Shown here: positions 49,717 through 62,763 of the stretch, in pieces
How the letters are laid out: each line of letters starts with the position of its first letter
How positions within the stretch are numbered: the first letter of the stretch is position 1
NCBI GenBank assembly: GCA_946807835.1
Contig: OX327700.1
Span: forward strand, 26,324,001 to 26,388,000
DNA: 64,000 nt
From: Ailanthus altissimus
Lineage: Eukaryota; Streptophyta; Magnoliopsida; Sapindales; Simaroubaceae
Reading direction: 5' to 3'
Position numbers and translations under genes: made by a program
Notes under the pieces: model-generated
Database searches by the model: none
What the model saw: only the letters and a program-made list of their open reading frames with translations
Told to the model about the DNA's origin: nothing

Positions 49717-51289
49717 TCATGTCCAAAGAGGCTCCCATAGTGACCCAGATAAGTTGTTGTCATCGAGGAAGCAAGGGTTGCCCTGGGGGCACTCCGGGCT
49801 GGTAATGAAATTGTCGACGGATTGTGGGGAATTGGATTGTGGGGAATTGGGTTGTGGGGATTTTGCCATTTCCATGCAGAGTAAGGCCACAAGATTTGCT
49901 TGCTGGCATTGCATATTCACGAGCTCAGCTTGTGCTTTGGCTAGTTGTCCCTGCAGCTCATTCACTTGTTTCTGAAGCTGGCAAATAGCCCCTGCACACC
50001 CGTAAACTGGGTCTCGAATTCTAGAACTGGCTTCATAAACCATGCTGCTCACAGCATCAGCCCTTTGAGATTCCGGAAGTTCCTGAAGCAAATTCAAGAA
50101 AACCCCATTTCAGAAATATTCTATAAACTGATATATAATTTACCAAGTCAACTTGACAAAGAATAAAATAAAAGAATAACCCGATTCAAACCTAAACTAG
50201 AGAAATTAGCCCGATAACTATGGGCTTGGCTATCTAATTTTATCTTCATCTCATCGTAAGTTGATAGAGAAGTTCATTCTTGACAAAGTAAGAGCTATTG
50301 TGTTTCCACAATGTGAACAACCAAATGGTTTACTTTTCAAAATTCTAACTCAAAAACGGCATATACTTTCTCTGATGCACCAAGTGAGATTCCAATGCGT
50401 CTGCACATTTAACAGCTGTCATTTTCTTTGCTTAGCCAACAGCTCACGGCACCATAATATCGTCCAATATCCTGTTTCTGTTCACATTTCACTTCTCCTC
50501 ATTCCCCATCCCCCCCGTAATACAAATTAACACAATTTTATCAGGATTAATTTACTTAAGAGTAATAGTTATAAAGCCTATTCTTACAAAATAGGAGTCA
50601 TAAATTAACTTGCAGCTATCGATCGACCACCTAATTAATTATATTGCTAGCCCCCACAACCTAGTGGCCACCGAGTGCAATACAGATCGACCCCACGTCC
50701 TGTCTAACACATGCTAGTGCCGGTCTCCTCATTATACTTATCAAAATGCTTTTTTAAATTTTATCATCATCGCATTAAATTGACATATTAACTATACTCT
50801 TTTAGTTTCCGTTTCCGTACCTCTGTACGTATGAAAAAATAGAAAAGAAATCGTGATAAGAAATTTAGAAAAAGCATTTAATTGTGATACGTAATGAAGT
50901 TGGAAGGTTGATTTCTGAACTTGATATCAATTTCTCAAGAAACAATCACAGCTATTACTGACTATGATCTCATAACAAGGACCTTATGATCTAAGTACCT
51001 GCAGAAACTTGATGATATTGCTGGCCCCAAAAACACGATGAGCAATAGTGAATTTTGCTGGCTCGGTAGGTGGAAAATAAGGTGCCAAAACACACTTTTC
51101 AGCACATCTGCGCCTCAAAATCTTGCATGCAGCACAAGGGCTAATAACAACAGGTGGGTTTGGAGCAGAAGAAGGAGGAGATGGAGAAGGAGAAGAGGAT
51201 GATAAAGGAGAAGACGAACCAGCACTGGTGGTAACAGTAGAGTTTGTTAATTGTACTGCAGCTGCTTCAATATTCTCCATCTTAGACAT
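49717..51289 (-). CDS. LBD1: LOB-domain (LBD/AS2 family, class I) transcription factor, LBD1/LBD11-like, complete
   Basis: Two exons on the minus strand, 50999-51289 and 49717-50082, join in phase 0 to give 218 residues. After a Ser/Pro-rich N-terminus comes the LOB domain: the zinc-binding C block CAACKILRRRCAEKC (Cys-x2-Cys-x6-Cys-x3-Cys), the GAS block (RVFGASNIIKFLQ, with the intron directly after it), then RADAVSSMVYEA and DPVYGCAGAI. A Leu-x6-Leu-x3-Leu-x6-Leu coiled coil (LQKQVNELQGQLAKAQAEL) marks class I. The end EPLWT fits the LBD1/LBD11 clade, so the symbol is a clade-level choice. These factors bind DNA in the nucleus and act in lateral organ and vascular development. The tail has three Asn/Pro-Ser-Pro-Gln repeats. 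A GA-rich leader precedes the start codon. Confidence 0.92.
49819..49863 (-). repeat. 15-bp coding repeat in the LBD gene
   Basis: Three head-to-tail copies of GGATTGTGGGGAATT (the third with two changes) encode the SPQ repeats in the C-terminal tail. In frame, so it can expand or shrink without breaking the protein. Confidence 0.9.
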
Positions 51290-51328
51290 ATATTATTACT
51301 AAAAGATTATATTGATTCAATTAGAGCT

Positions 51329-51400
51329 ATAGAGAGAGAGAGAGATAGAGATGGACAAATTGAATGAGAGAGAGAGATAAAGATAAGAGAAAAGAGAGAG
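51329..51400 (-). promoter_or_regulatory. GA/CT-rich leader of the LBD gene
   Basis: Runs of GA (CT on the coding strand) lie 40-110 bases upstream of the start codon. CT-rich leaders are common in plant 5' UTRs and promoters; the transcription start is not known. A TATTTATA-like text at about 51434 on the coding strand could be a weak TATA box. Confidence 0.4.
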
Positions 51401-51795
51401 TGGGCAGTGTTTGAAGCAAAGCAAAATTGGAGTATAAATAGAGAAAAATAGAGCAAAGGGAGAGCTTCATGTTATTGAATAGTTGACGTCATGCTGATAT
51501 TGAGTTGAAAATAATTAGGTTGCGTGGCTGCTGTGTTTTCACCATTTTCTTTACTTCCGTTAGGTTTATATTTTGGCTTTATCGTCTGAAAACTCTTCCA
51601 GTTTGAAATTTTATTTTTTCCATCTCTTCTCTAATTTTATATATTTTTTTTAAGCAAACTCGACTCGCTAGAAATTTATTAAATAAAAAGTACTAGAATT
51701 CGCCAAAGTGCTACTAGGACTCTTCTCTACTTATATTTCTTTTTAAAAAAAAAACAATAATTAATAATTATTGGCAGTTAATAATATAAGATATT

Positions 51796-54742
51796 TTTTA
51801 AGTGTGGTTTCAAAGTTACTAAAAGTGTAAAACGGGGCATTTCAATAATTTCCAAAAAGGGAGTTAAAACGACAATGTTTTAATTAGAAGGTAAATAGTG
51901 ATATTTGGGACTTAAATTATGTAATTATGATTTTGATCATTTTTGTAAAACACATAGGATCCTAAAACAAAAAACAGTAACTTACATATCCTAACATAAC
52001 GGAGTTGTTGAAAAAATAAATAGGACTCTATTAGAAAGGTTAGGTGTTCCTTAATTAGTTTTGATTTGTCCAAATATTTTTGGGCAAAGTTGTTATGATA
52101 GGTTATTATTTGATAAACAAAAGTCTCTCTAGTGGTATAAAACATTAATTTTTTTTAAAGAATTGTAGATTATAAAAATTTGAAAATATTTAGTTATGCA
52201 ACATATGCACACCAAAGGGAGAAAAATTAGAACCTATATCCTTAAAATGTGTTTTCTAGGATATCTAAAAGGCGTAAAGGGTTAAAGATTGTGGGATAAG
52301 GAAACAAAGAGTATTAAAATTATAATTAGCAGGGATGTCACTTTTAATGAGCTTGAAATCCTTGTTTAAAGAAAAATTAAGTGATTACAGGTTCTCAAAA
52401 TCAGCAGCTACTTAACACAAGTCCTAAACTTGATAAAATTTAAATTCAGGTAAAGCTTCCTAAGTTAGATGAAGATAATGGCCCAGATTCTTCAAATGAA
52501 GCTAATGATGAACCAGAAGCAAGTCAGAGCTATGAAGAAATATCACCTAAAAATCTTGATCTATCATTAACAAACTACAACTTGCTAAAGACAAAATCAT
52601 AAAGGAGGTAAAATTACCATCTAAAATTTATTCTTTTGGCTTGACAGCTTTTGCTTTATTTTCAGCACAAGAAATTGAAGAGTTAGAACTCTTGACATAT
52701 AATGAGACCATAGAAAGTAAGTATTCCAAGCATATAAAAATTGTCATGACTAAGAAGATAGAGTCACTTCAAATCAATAAAATCTAGATCCTTGTTCCAA
52801 GACCTAAAAATAAAAAGGTAACAAATAGATTTTTAAAATCAAGAAAGTTATAGCTCCTCTTAACCCTATCACTTTTAAGGCTATATTAGTTACTAGAAGT
52901 TTCTATCAAAAGGAAGGAACTAATTATAATGAAATATTTTCTCTTATTGTTAAATATACTACTATTAGAAAGATTTTACTACTTTTTGCATATTTTGATT
53001 AGGAATTAAAATAATTAGATGTAAAAACTACATTTTTCTTAGTGATCTAGAAGAAGTCATTTATATGAAATAACTTGAAGGCTTTAAAATTAACAATGAA
53101 GATAATTTGGTATATCTCCTTAAAAATTCTTTATATGGGATAAAACAAATCCCTAGATAGTGGTATAATAGGTTTAATACTTTTATTATGAAATTAGAGT
53201 TTATAAGAAGTAACTTTGATACATGTTTTTACTTTAAAAAACTTAGAACTGAATGTCAAATATTTCTTTTAATATATGTTAATGATATGCTTTTGTCCAG
53301 ACCAAGTAAAATTGAGATAAAGAAACTAAAAATCCTCCTTAAGAGAAAATTCAATATGAAAGGCTTAGGAGAAGTTAAAAGAATCTTAAGGATGAAAATC
53401 TCTAGAAAAAGATCAAGAAATCTATTAATTATGTAAAAAGGAACAATATTTGAAAAAGGTATTAATTAAGTTTGCCATGAAAGACTAAATCATTTAGAAT
53501 ATCTCAGACTACACAATTTAAATTCTTTAAGGAATATTGTCCCGTTACTGAAATTGAAAAACATAAAATGTCTAGAATACTTTATTCAAATGTAATAGAA
53601 TCTAATATATATGCTATGATATGTAATAGACCTCATCTAGCTTATACTTTAAGTGTTTTAAGCATATGGTAAACAAATTATTGGGCAGGAATAAAATGGT
53701 TATTGAGGTACTTAAATGGAACAACAAATTATAGTCTAACATATGATAAACATGAGGGTAGATTGAATCTATTTGGTTATATGGATTCTGACTTTGCTAG
53801 AGACAAAAATAAAAGAAGATCCATTACTATATATATGTTTACCTTGTGTGAAAATTGTATTAGTTAAATGTTCCACTTATAGCCATTGGCGGCACTGTCT
53901 AGAACAAAAGCAAAGTATGTGGCAATGATTATAGTAATAAAAAAGGAAGTTTGGCTCTAAAGTATGTTAAAGGAAATTAAGGTTCTAACTGAACCTACTA
54001 CAATTTTCTTAAATTATCAGAGATCAGTACATCTGAGTAAGTACACTATTTTTTATGAGAGGACTAAATGTGTAGAAGTTAAGTACTACTTCATCAAAAG
54101 CTTAATTGCAGAAGGTCAAGTTTAGCTTAAGAAGATTTCAATTGAAGAGAACTCTACTGACATGAGAACAAAGATACTTCTAATAAGTAAGTTCAAGTAC
54201 TGCTTGGACTTACTTCATATTGACCATGGATGAAATTGGTAAGTGAGTTGAGAAGAATAGTTGAGTATTTTTTTTCATTGTCAAATCAAGATAGAATTTT
54301 TAAAAATAAGGTGAAGATTGTTAAGGGTGGTTTTAAAGTCATTAAAAGTGTAATGGGGGCATTTCAATACATTTAGAAGGAGGAGCTAAAACGATAACGT
54401 TTAATTAGAAGATGATTTGGTGACGTTTGGGACTTGTATATATTTGTGATATTTGTAACTCTAATGAGCATCTTTCATTTTGCTTATTCTTAGTCGATTT
54501 ATTAGAGAGAGAGAGTCTAAAGAGTTTCTTCTTCTTTCCTTTCTTTGTATTTTGGTGAAATATTGTAAATCCTTGGTGTTTTTAAAGTAATTTATAACCC
54601 TAGATTGTAATCTTGGTTCAATAGTGAAAAAACTTGGCTGTTCTGAGCTCGAGTAAACATAAGTTTTATTTCGAAACTGAACCATTATAAAATTTTTGTG
54701 TTCTTATATGGATTGTGTGTTTAGTCTTGCGTTGATTTTACA
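51796..54742 (+). mobile_element. Ty1/copia retrotransposon, degenerate and internally deleted
   Basis: A partial 5' LTR (51796-51918) matches the start of a full 3' LTR (54319-54742). Between them, with many stops and frameshifts, come the end of integrase (NGVVEKINRTLLE near 52000; CVFLGYLKGVKG near 52250), reverse transcriptase (53040-53440, with YVNDMLL where the family has YVDD, so the catalytic Asp is lost) and RNase H (DSDFARDKNKRR near 53790). Gag, protease and most of integrase are missing. Flanks ATATT (51791-51795) and ATAAT (after 54742) may be a decayed target duplication. It ends about 500 bp upstream of the LBD start codon. Confidence 0.8.
54319..54742 (+). repeat. Copia 3' LTR
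   Basis: It begins TGTTAAGGGTGG and ends TTTACA. Its first 120 bases match 51796-51918, including GGGGCATTTCAATA and AACGTTT-like text. It includes a GA run near 54503. Confidence 0.7.
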
Positions 54743-57700
54743 ATAATTATAAATTTTATTAAAAAAACAAAAATAGGAAATAAATAAATAAGGAAAAAAA
54801 AACACATATAAGTGTTTCAAGTAAAACAAAGTTCTTATTTCTTAAGTAAAATTTTTCACAATCTTGGTCCTTAATTTTCGTTATAAGTAATTGATAATTC
54901 AATGAAAATTTTTGTTGCTTATGCATATAATTCTTTGTGGGTTGCCTAACTTTTCGAGTACCGAAAGAGAAAGAGCTTCCCGTATAACGAGAATTTCTTT
55001 TCTCTTCTCTCTTCATTAATATCTCTCTCCAACTTTCTTGGATTTGGACTCCAGTCAATGTGTAATTTCAACCCATATAACAGAAAAGTCATACTGTAGC
55101 TAGCATAAGCTTAGAAATGAGGCCGTGATCGATCTAACAACAACGTTTAGTGTGAATAAAGTTTAAAAGCGTAGTAGCTTTGATTTGACATGACGCAAAT
55201 TATTCCTTTCGAAAACGCGTTCTCCTTGCAAATTTGAATTTACTTTACCCATTAACAAAATTTTGAGAATTCGAAGACATTTCCAGTTAAAAGTAGTTTT
55301 GCTGATGGTAAAGATGCTTCTTAACATGACACCATAGCCATTTTTTAACTTAACAATGAACCCTTCGTTCATCTAGTACTTCAGTTACATAATATATACA
55401 ATAAAATAATTAAACTAAAAAAGTATGATATTAGAAGTAAAGATTTATGATATACCGGTTAAATTTTTTCATTTGGAACCAATCGATTCTATCCTTTAGA
55501 ACCGAATTAAACTCGATTCAATTCAATTTTTAATATTTGTTTTATAAATTTTTAATATATTTTTTTTTATTTAAATCGAATTGTATTGAAATCGAAGCTA
55601 TCATTTTTAATTAAATCAAATTTGAACCGAACTCTAAATCAAATCGCTCACTTTTATTTATCACTTAATCATTTAAGCAAGCGTGTAGCATTAATTTTTT
55701 TAATGATGGTAAAAGCATTCTCATAAACATCCAAAATTAGAGAGTTAAGTTTTAATAATAATAGTAAACCCTACCCATTGCCCTTATTACACTGTCAATC
55801 CATTGAAATAGGCAAATAGCAGTAGGCCGGAGCTAAAGAGTAAAGACGATAACTTTTTAAAATAAATAAAAATTAAGAAAGGCACTGCTGGTCCGCAATT
55901 CAACTAACAAATGTCTCGAAGAATTTAATGGGAGGGAACTTGGCTTGCTTCTGCATGCTGCATGCTGCCACCACTAAGACAATGCTATGTTTCTACTCCC
56001 TTAACCACCGTCTGCTGACTTGACTTGGCCATCCCCATCCATATTCCATTGAGTTGAGAACGACAACCGTTGTGCATTATGCCTACTAAAGCTTGATTCC
56101 GAATCCAAATCCAGGCTACAGCAACCAGATGTATGTGGGTGTGATCAAAGGTTGGTGGAGAGCTGGTCACCTCCTTCCTTCTTCCCATTAACCAAAAAAT
56201 ATCTGTTACTTATATTCTAACCTCTTCTTAAATCATTACCACCTCTAATCCTATTTCATTACACTAACTAATTTTAAATTCACTTCCTGCATAATTAAAT
56301 ATTTGTCTAATCTTAAGTTCTTGTTATTATTAAAAAAAAAAAAAAAATCAACCGTGTTAACTGTTAAAGAGTATTTTAAATTGACCGCAAACGTGTACGC
56401 ATGGAGGAAAAATGGACGTTAATAGCACTGTCACTTTCACCACGAGAAAATGTCCCTTACGATTTTTAAAACTATAGTTTTGTCCGATTGCAATTAAGAA
56501 AATGAATTAAGTTGTAATCCCAAGTGACCAAAATTTCCAAGTGTTGGAAAAATCTAAGCATTAATTTTGCGGTGGAAGTAGTTGGACTATCAAACAATTA
56601 ATAATATCAAAATGTTGCTACATTAATTCTCCCCTTCTTATCTCCACCTCTAATCCCACTAAATTGAGTCTTTTGCGTGTGGACCTTTGTTCAAAAACAA
56701 AAAAAAAAGATGAAATAATAATAATAAAGCCAATGATATCTTCTTTTGTTTTTTTAGTCATAAAGTTATTTTTAGAAAAAGTTGATATTCTAATATATCC
56801 TTGGCATGCAATGTAAACGCAAAGGCAACAGGCTTCAATTCCCACCCAAAAGTAACATGGATGGAAACAAGAATTTCTCATTTACTGTTTTGTGGGCTCT
56901 CATGTCTTGCCCTGCTCGAAAATCTTGCTGCATGAAAATTTAATAAAATGCCCATCAAGTGTTGGTCAAACAAAGGCAGTACTTTTCATTAAGAGTGCTT
57001 TGATGAGTATATATATATATATTGATGATCAATTAAGTTCATAATATATATATGCAATTGTGATCTTCTAGAGTGATGTGTAAAACAAATTAACAGATCC
57101 CATTTCAAATGCCATGCATGAAAGATGCAACAAAAGAATGATTCCCATTTCCTTCGATTTTTGGCAGTAATTGCATTCTAGAAATGCATATGCTAACACT
57201 GTTATTCAGTGCACCGCCCAGATGATAAACGTTTGTATGACTTTAGAAGCGAATAGAGCCGACGCTACTGCACTGGTTAGATGTCTGCTTATGTTCAATC
57301 CGCAAAATTATGTTACAAGGAGAAAAAAAAAACCAGTCAAATTTCAGTGGGCAGTTCAGGTACCAACGAGCTTATAATGAAGAAATGTCATAATCAAACA
57401 TACATAATGAATCATCTTTTCATTTTTCATACGGCATCGGTACTTTTGAGCACATCCCAGTCAGAAGTCTTGGGTCGTCAGTCTTCTCCATCTTCAAATG
57501 AATTCATAATGATTCCTGCACACTTCATATGTGTTCATTTATATATAGCACATCAACCCAACAAAAAAGTAGATTGCTTTTTTTTTTATTGCTAATAATG
57601 CCTTTAAAAATCCAAAACCTTTTGCCCACTATTTTTAAATTAATGAAAACACTGAGTATCGTAAACAGAGAAATTGTTTTTGAGGTACTTTCTAAGTGTT

Positions 57701-59934
57701 TAATGATTTGGAAACACTTTTCTAGAAGTACTTTTCTTCCTGATCATATGGTCAAGGGAAAAGGTTATCGTCTGAGAATGATACATCTTTAATTAAGTTG
57801 CCATGGTCATCAAGGCAAAGCCTCCCTAACCATTACCAAATTTGTGAGAATTAAAGATCATAGCCAACAATATTATTCTAGAAACTTGACCAAGAATTTT
57901 CAAATTCATCGGTACCAAGATTTATACACACAAACCTAAGTTGTAAACCAAATAAATGAGCATGGGCAGCCACGTAAGGCTTTAATAAAATTAATATTTC
58001 AAAAGCGAAGAATAAGAAGCAGAAAAAGAAAAATGTACCAATTGACCAATTTCGGCTCTGGTTGAAGCTGGACTCATCAACTGATGAAGAATTTAGACAA
58101 TAATTGACAAGGCATAACTAAAATTGGTACCAAAGTTGTCACGCTTCTAGTAGTTTTACTGAACTGATCAACTTCTGTTTGAAATTTTCTTCACAATATT
58201 TCAATTTTAACATTACAATTTACAAAGGTCCACACGGTTTTGGCAGAAGATCTTGAGATTTAGATATTAGTTTCCCACTGAGACTGCTAGCAAAGAGAAG
58301 AAAGAACAATGCCTACAGCTAAGACTGAACTCAATTTCATGATGAATATTTATTTTCTTTGCTCGTGTTTTCCATTGATGACTTGGGAGGCTGCCAGACA
58401 AGCTGACACGGCAAAATTACGCAGAAATTGGAATTTGGAATTTGGAATGCACACGTTTATATTATAGGTCACCTTCCAAGGGATGAATTGACTTAACGCG
58501 AGAAATTGTGTTCTGGTGATTGTATTTTTGGTTTTAGATTTGGCGTAGGCTTATGGGTTACAGTCAGCTGAGTTATTGGAACTCTACAGACTAAAGAGCA
58601 GTATGCAATCCTGCCTGTAACAGACGTGGATTCCTTTTCACGTCTCAATCTCAAAGTGGTGCATGGTTCTGGGTCCAATTCTAACCATTCAGTTTTTTGT
58701 CATCTTTGAACACTTTAGATCTCAGTACCCTTTTTCCTTGAAATTCTGTTGCAAAGTTTGAAAATTAGTAAAAACTGATTTGCAATATCTCGGAAAAGAT
58801 CACCAGTATAGTTTCATATTACAAGTGTTATGTTACAAGAGACCCCAAGTGTAATTTCATATTACAAGTGTTATATTACCTAACAAATTATTTAAAAAAA
58901 AATCACTACATGAATCGAAATAGAGACGTCTCAATAGTTAACCCTTCAGATTTGAACTTTCAATGGTGTAAGCTCAAGTCATCTCACTCCCTTTCTTTAG
59001 TTTGTAATTTAAATCTATAAAAGGGCTCTATACCGAGCCAGAACCGAGCTTTTGTGGTCAGATAACCAGGGAATGGAACAATTTCAGGGCAATTATCCAT
59101 GAAAGGTCGAATCGGAACAAAAGAAAAGTAGGAAAGCAATATGCTTCGAGATAGCTGAAATATCATCATATTGTTCATAATGAAATGACATCTTTGGTCT
59201 TTTTTAACAGATTATGCTTTTGTTTGTGATCAATTTCATAGAGCAGCTATGAGCATTATTGACTCAATTTCATATTTGGTCATTAAAAAGTCTTTGATTC
59301 CCTAGTTGAGTTGTGTTCAGGTTAACCATTTCCTGTATAAAATAAAAGTTACTATCTTAACTAAGATTTTGGAAGTCTATGTACTCTCACATAATTTAGT
59401 TCATACACTTAATTTATTCAATGTAATCACTTATCATGAAATGCTCAAACTTTTCTATTGTTTTAATTATTTAAAAACCTCTAGTTACAATCGCCAGTAA
59501 ACACTAATTATCAGAATGCTTAAAGAAAATGGAAAACAAATGGCTCAACATCAGTTAGCACAACAGATGACTACAAGAAAAAGAAACCATACAAAAGCTG
59601 ATTTGCTTTCCTTTTGACTACATATGATTCTTAAACTATGTTCAAAGCGACTCGCCCATATATGATTTCTGTTATGAGAAAATAGACAATGATAAAGTTA
59701 ACCAATAATTATTTCATTGCATCAGCATACTATACATACATCCCTCGATGCTCAAAAATGCCTACGTTACATCTTCATATCTGAGCTCACAGAAAGAAAG
59801 GAAAATGACAGAGCAAAAACAAAAATTTTAAACAAATAACTTAAGAAACCCGTCCCAGACAAGGATAGCGAAGCATTAGAGAAACAACTAATAATAGAGA
59901 AAAGAAATACAAGTGCTCACCAGAAATGCTTAAA
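54743..59934. other. Intergenic, no supported gene
   Basis: More than 5 kb without a recognisable coding region. The part 55440-55670 is rich in AACCGAA/AATCGAA words, a common low-complexity type in plants. An (AT)n run lies near 57008-57022. The right end is the 3' flank of the carbamoyl-phosphate synthase gene. Confidence 0.45.
58811..58878. repeat. Short direct repeat, period 42
   Basis: TTTCATATTACAAGTGTTAT occurs twice, at about 58811 and 58853, followed by GTTAC and ATTAC. A local tandem duplication. Confidence 0.85.
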
Positions 59935-62763
59935 TCATAAAGATGAGGAGGCTGACTGCAGGTTTTCGCTAGTCACTGATGTTGTCTCAACACCAAAGAA
60001 GTCCTGAAGAGCAATCATCTTAACAGTGTCAGACTTCAAGCTTCTTATTGCCTCTGTGTTGGCTAAAGCTCCAGAGACTGTTGTTATCACCGGAACCTTG
60101 TAAGCAAGAGCCATCCTCCTCAGCTTTAAGCCATCAATCTGATCAAGTGCATCACCAGAGCTTGTGATCACCATCATCTGTATCTGCCCATTTGCAACCA
60201 TATCACCAGCATGTGGCCGGCCCTCATGCATCTTCAGCACTCGTTCCACTGCAATACCTTTCAATTCAAGGAAGTGAGCTGTCCCAGAAGTTGAAACAAT
60301 CTTGAACCCTAGCTCTAAGAATGCCTTTGCAATTCTCTCAAGATGGGGCTTTGTCAGGTCATTTAAGCTGAGGAAAACAGTCCCAGAAAGTGGTAGCTTC
60401 TGCCCTGCAGCAATTTGAGCCTTGGCGAATGCAATAGCATCACACATATCAATACCCATCACCTCACCAGTGCTTCTCATTTCAGGCCCTAATAGCACAT
60501 CACAGCCTTGGAATTTCTCAAACGGCATAACAGCTTCCTTAACAGACACGTGCTTGGGTATCACCTCTTTTGTGAAACCTAAGTCATGAAGCGACTTCCC
60601 AGACATAACAAGAGCAGCATATTTGGCTAACGGATGTCCAATTGCTTTGGACACAAATGGGACAGTACGGGAAGCACGGGGATTTGCCTCGAGCAAGTAA
60701 ACATCCCCAGATGTTGTAATTGCATACTGACAATTCATGAGTCCACAGACATTCAATCTCTTTGCCAGTTTGGTAGTCCATGACCTTATAGTCTCCAAGC
60801 AAGAAGATGAAATGGTTTTTGTTGGAATCATGCAAGCTGAGTCCCCAGAATGAACCCCAGCCTGCTCAATGTGCTCCATTATTCCACCAATCACCACATT
60901 ACCATGTGAGTCGGCAAGCGCGTCAATATCAATCTCAATAGCATCGGATAAATACTTATCAATCAATACGGGACGCTCTGGGTCTACCTGGACAGCATTT
61001 TCCAAGTATGTCACAAGCTTTTCATCAGTATATACAATCTCCATTGCCCGACCGCCAAGCACATAAGAAGGCCGGACAACAACCGGGTAACCTATGTCTG
61101 TTGCAATGGCAAGAGCATCAGCTTCACTCTTGGCAATACCTCCTTTTGGCTGTACAATACCTAACTCGTTAAGGATTGCATTAAATCTCTCTCTATTCTC
61201 AGCAGCATCTATGGAGTCTGGTGACGTACCCCAGATGCGTACATATCCAGCCCCACTGGCAGACGGAGGCCTGTGTTCATCTAGGTATTGCTGGATAGGC
61301 AGAGCCAGCTTCAGGGGTGTCTGACCACCAAACTGTACAATTATGCCATCTGGTCTTTCCAAGTCAATAATGTTAAGAACATCTTCAATTGTCAGGGGTT
61401 CAAAGTATAGACGATCACTTGTGTCATAATCTGTGGATACTGTCTCGGGATTTGAGTTCATCATGATTGTCTCATAGCCTGCACTCTGCAAAGGGAAAGA
61501 AAAATAAATAAATGACAACCAATGGTAAACATTTCATACAAACAAGTTTCTGTGCGTGTGTTTAACAGTAACATAAAAGGGATACTTCAAAATGGTTTCA
61601 TAGTAGATAATTCAGTATAATAAGAATTGACGATGAATCAGAGCATGATCAAAAATTAATCTGGATAAGACAGGAATAGTCTACTTGCAAACTTGGCACA
61701 TTGAAATAACATTTGAAATCAAAGCAAAGAAATAGCTAGAGGATGATTGGATTCAAATAAACATAAAAAATTGTCATTCCTACATATAATAAACTGCTCT
61801 CAACTGCACTTTGCCTTATTACTAGGTAAAATGACCACTTGCAAACAAAGACTTGAATTACAAGGTAAATAAGCAATGGAGCTTTCCAGATTGATGACCA
61901 GTCTCATTTTAAATAAAATAATAAGACCTCAGATATAAGAATATTATAGACATAAAACCAGCTTAGAATAAGCCTTTCAAGGTATGTATTGTTAAAACAA
62001 GCACAAGAATGTTTTCTTCTTACCTTAATTTCTGTGAAAGAAGAAAATGAATAAACAAATGCACACAAACCTGAAGGGAAAAAGATGTATGGCAACAACA
62101 GTAGTCAAACTCAATCCCCTGACCAATACGGTTTGGGCCTCCACCCAATATCAAGACCTTCTTCCCTTGGGTGGGGGCTGATTCGCACTCAAAATCATAC
62201 GATGAATACATATAAGGAGTATTCGCCTCAAACTCTGCTGCACAGGTATCTACCCGCTTGTACGATGGAGTAACTCCGAAAGATAGCCGTTTTGCCCGAA
62301 CTTCTTTCTCTGTCGACTTAGTTGCAAAGGCTATCTGCTTATCACTGAAACCTCTTCTTTTAACTTCATAAAAGTCATCCTTAGTCAGAGTAGACAAGTT
62401 TCGAGTCAGAAGATACTGTTCCACATCTATAAGTTCTTTAAACTGAGTGAGGAACCATTTGTCAATGTAACTCAGCTCATGAATTTCATCTACTTTCATC
62501 CCCTTCTTCATTGCAGCATATATGGCATGAATGCGATCAGGGTTAGGAACTCGAATACTGTATTTCAGTTGTTCCCAGTCCCAGTCAAGTTCCTTCACCT
62601 GAGCACAACCCCATCCAGAGTAGCCACATTCTAGGGATCGAACTGCCTTCTGGAAGGATTCTTGGAAAGTGCGGCCCAGGGCCATGGCTTCACCAACAGA
62701 TTTCATCTGGGTTGTCAGCAATGGCTCAGAACCAGGGAATTTCTCAAATGCAAATCGCGGAAT
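59935..62763 (-). CDS. CARB: Carbamoyl-phosphate synthase large subunit (CARB), last two exons
   Basis: Exons 62071-62763 (231 codons) and 59935-61485 (516 codons plus stop) join in phase 0. They cover the end of the first ATP-grasp domain ([10 protein letters not shown]), the oligomerisation domain ([11 protein letters not shown]), then the second synthetase half: [20 protein letters not shown], the ATP-grasp core [33 protein letters not shown] and [14 protein letters not shown]. The C-terminal MGS-like allosteric domain follows ([29 protein letters not shown]). With the small subunit CARA the enzyme makes carbamoyl phosphate from glutamine, bicarbonate and ATP in plastids, for arginine and pyrimidine synthesis. 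No frame damage is seen. About 440 N-terminal residues, with the transit peptide, lie beyond the right edge. Confidence 0.95.

Noticed and set aside
53188..53436. 82-codon frame as a gene
   Set aside because: It is a surviving open part of the degenerate copia reverse transcriptase.
60584..61324. Several open frames on both strands around 60584-61324
   Set aside because: All are shadows of the CARB terminal exon.
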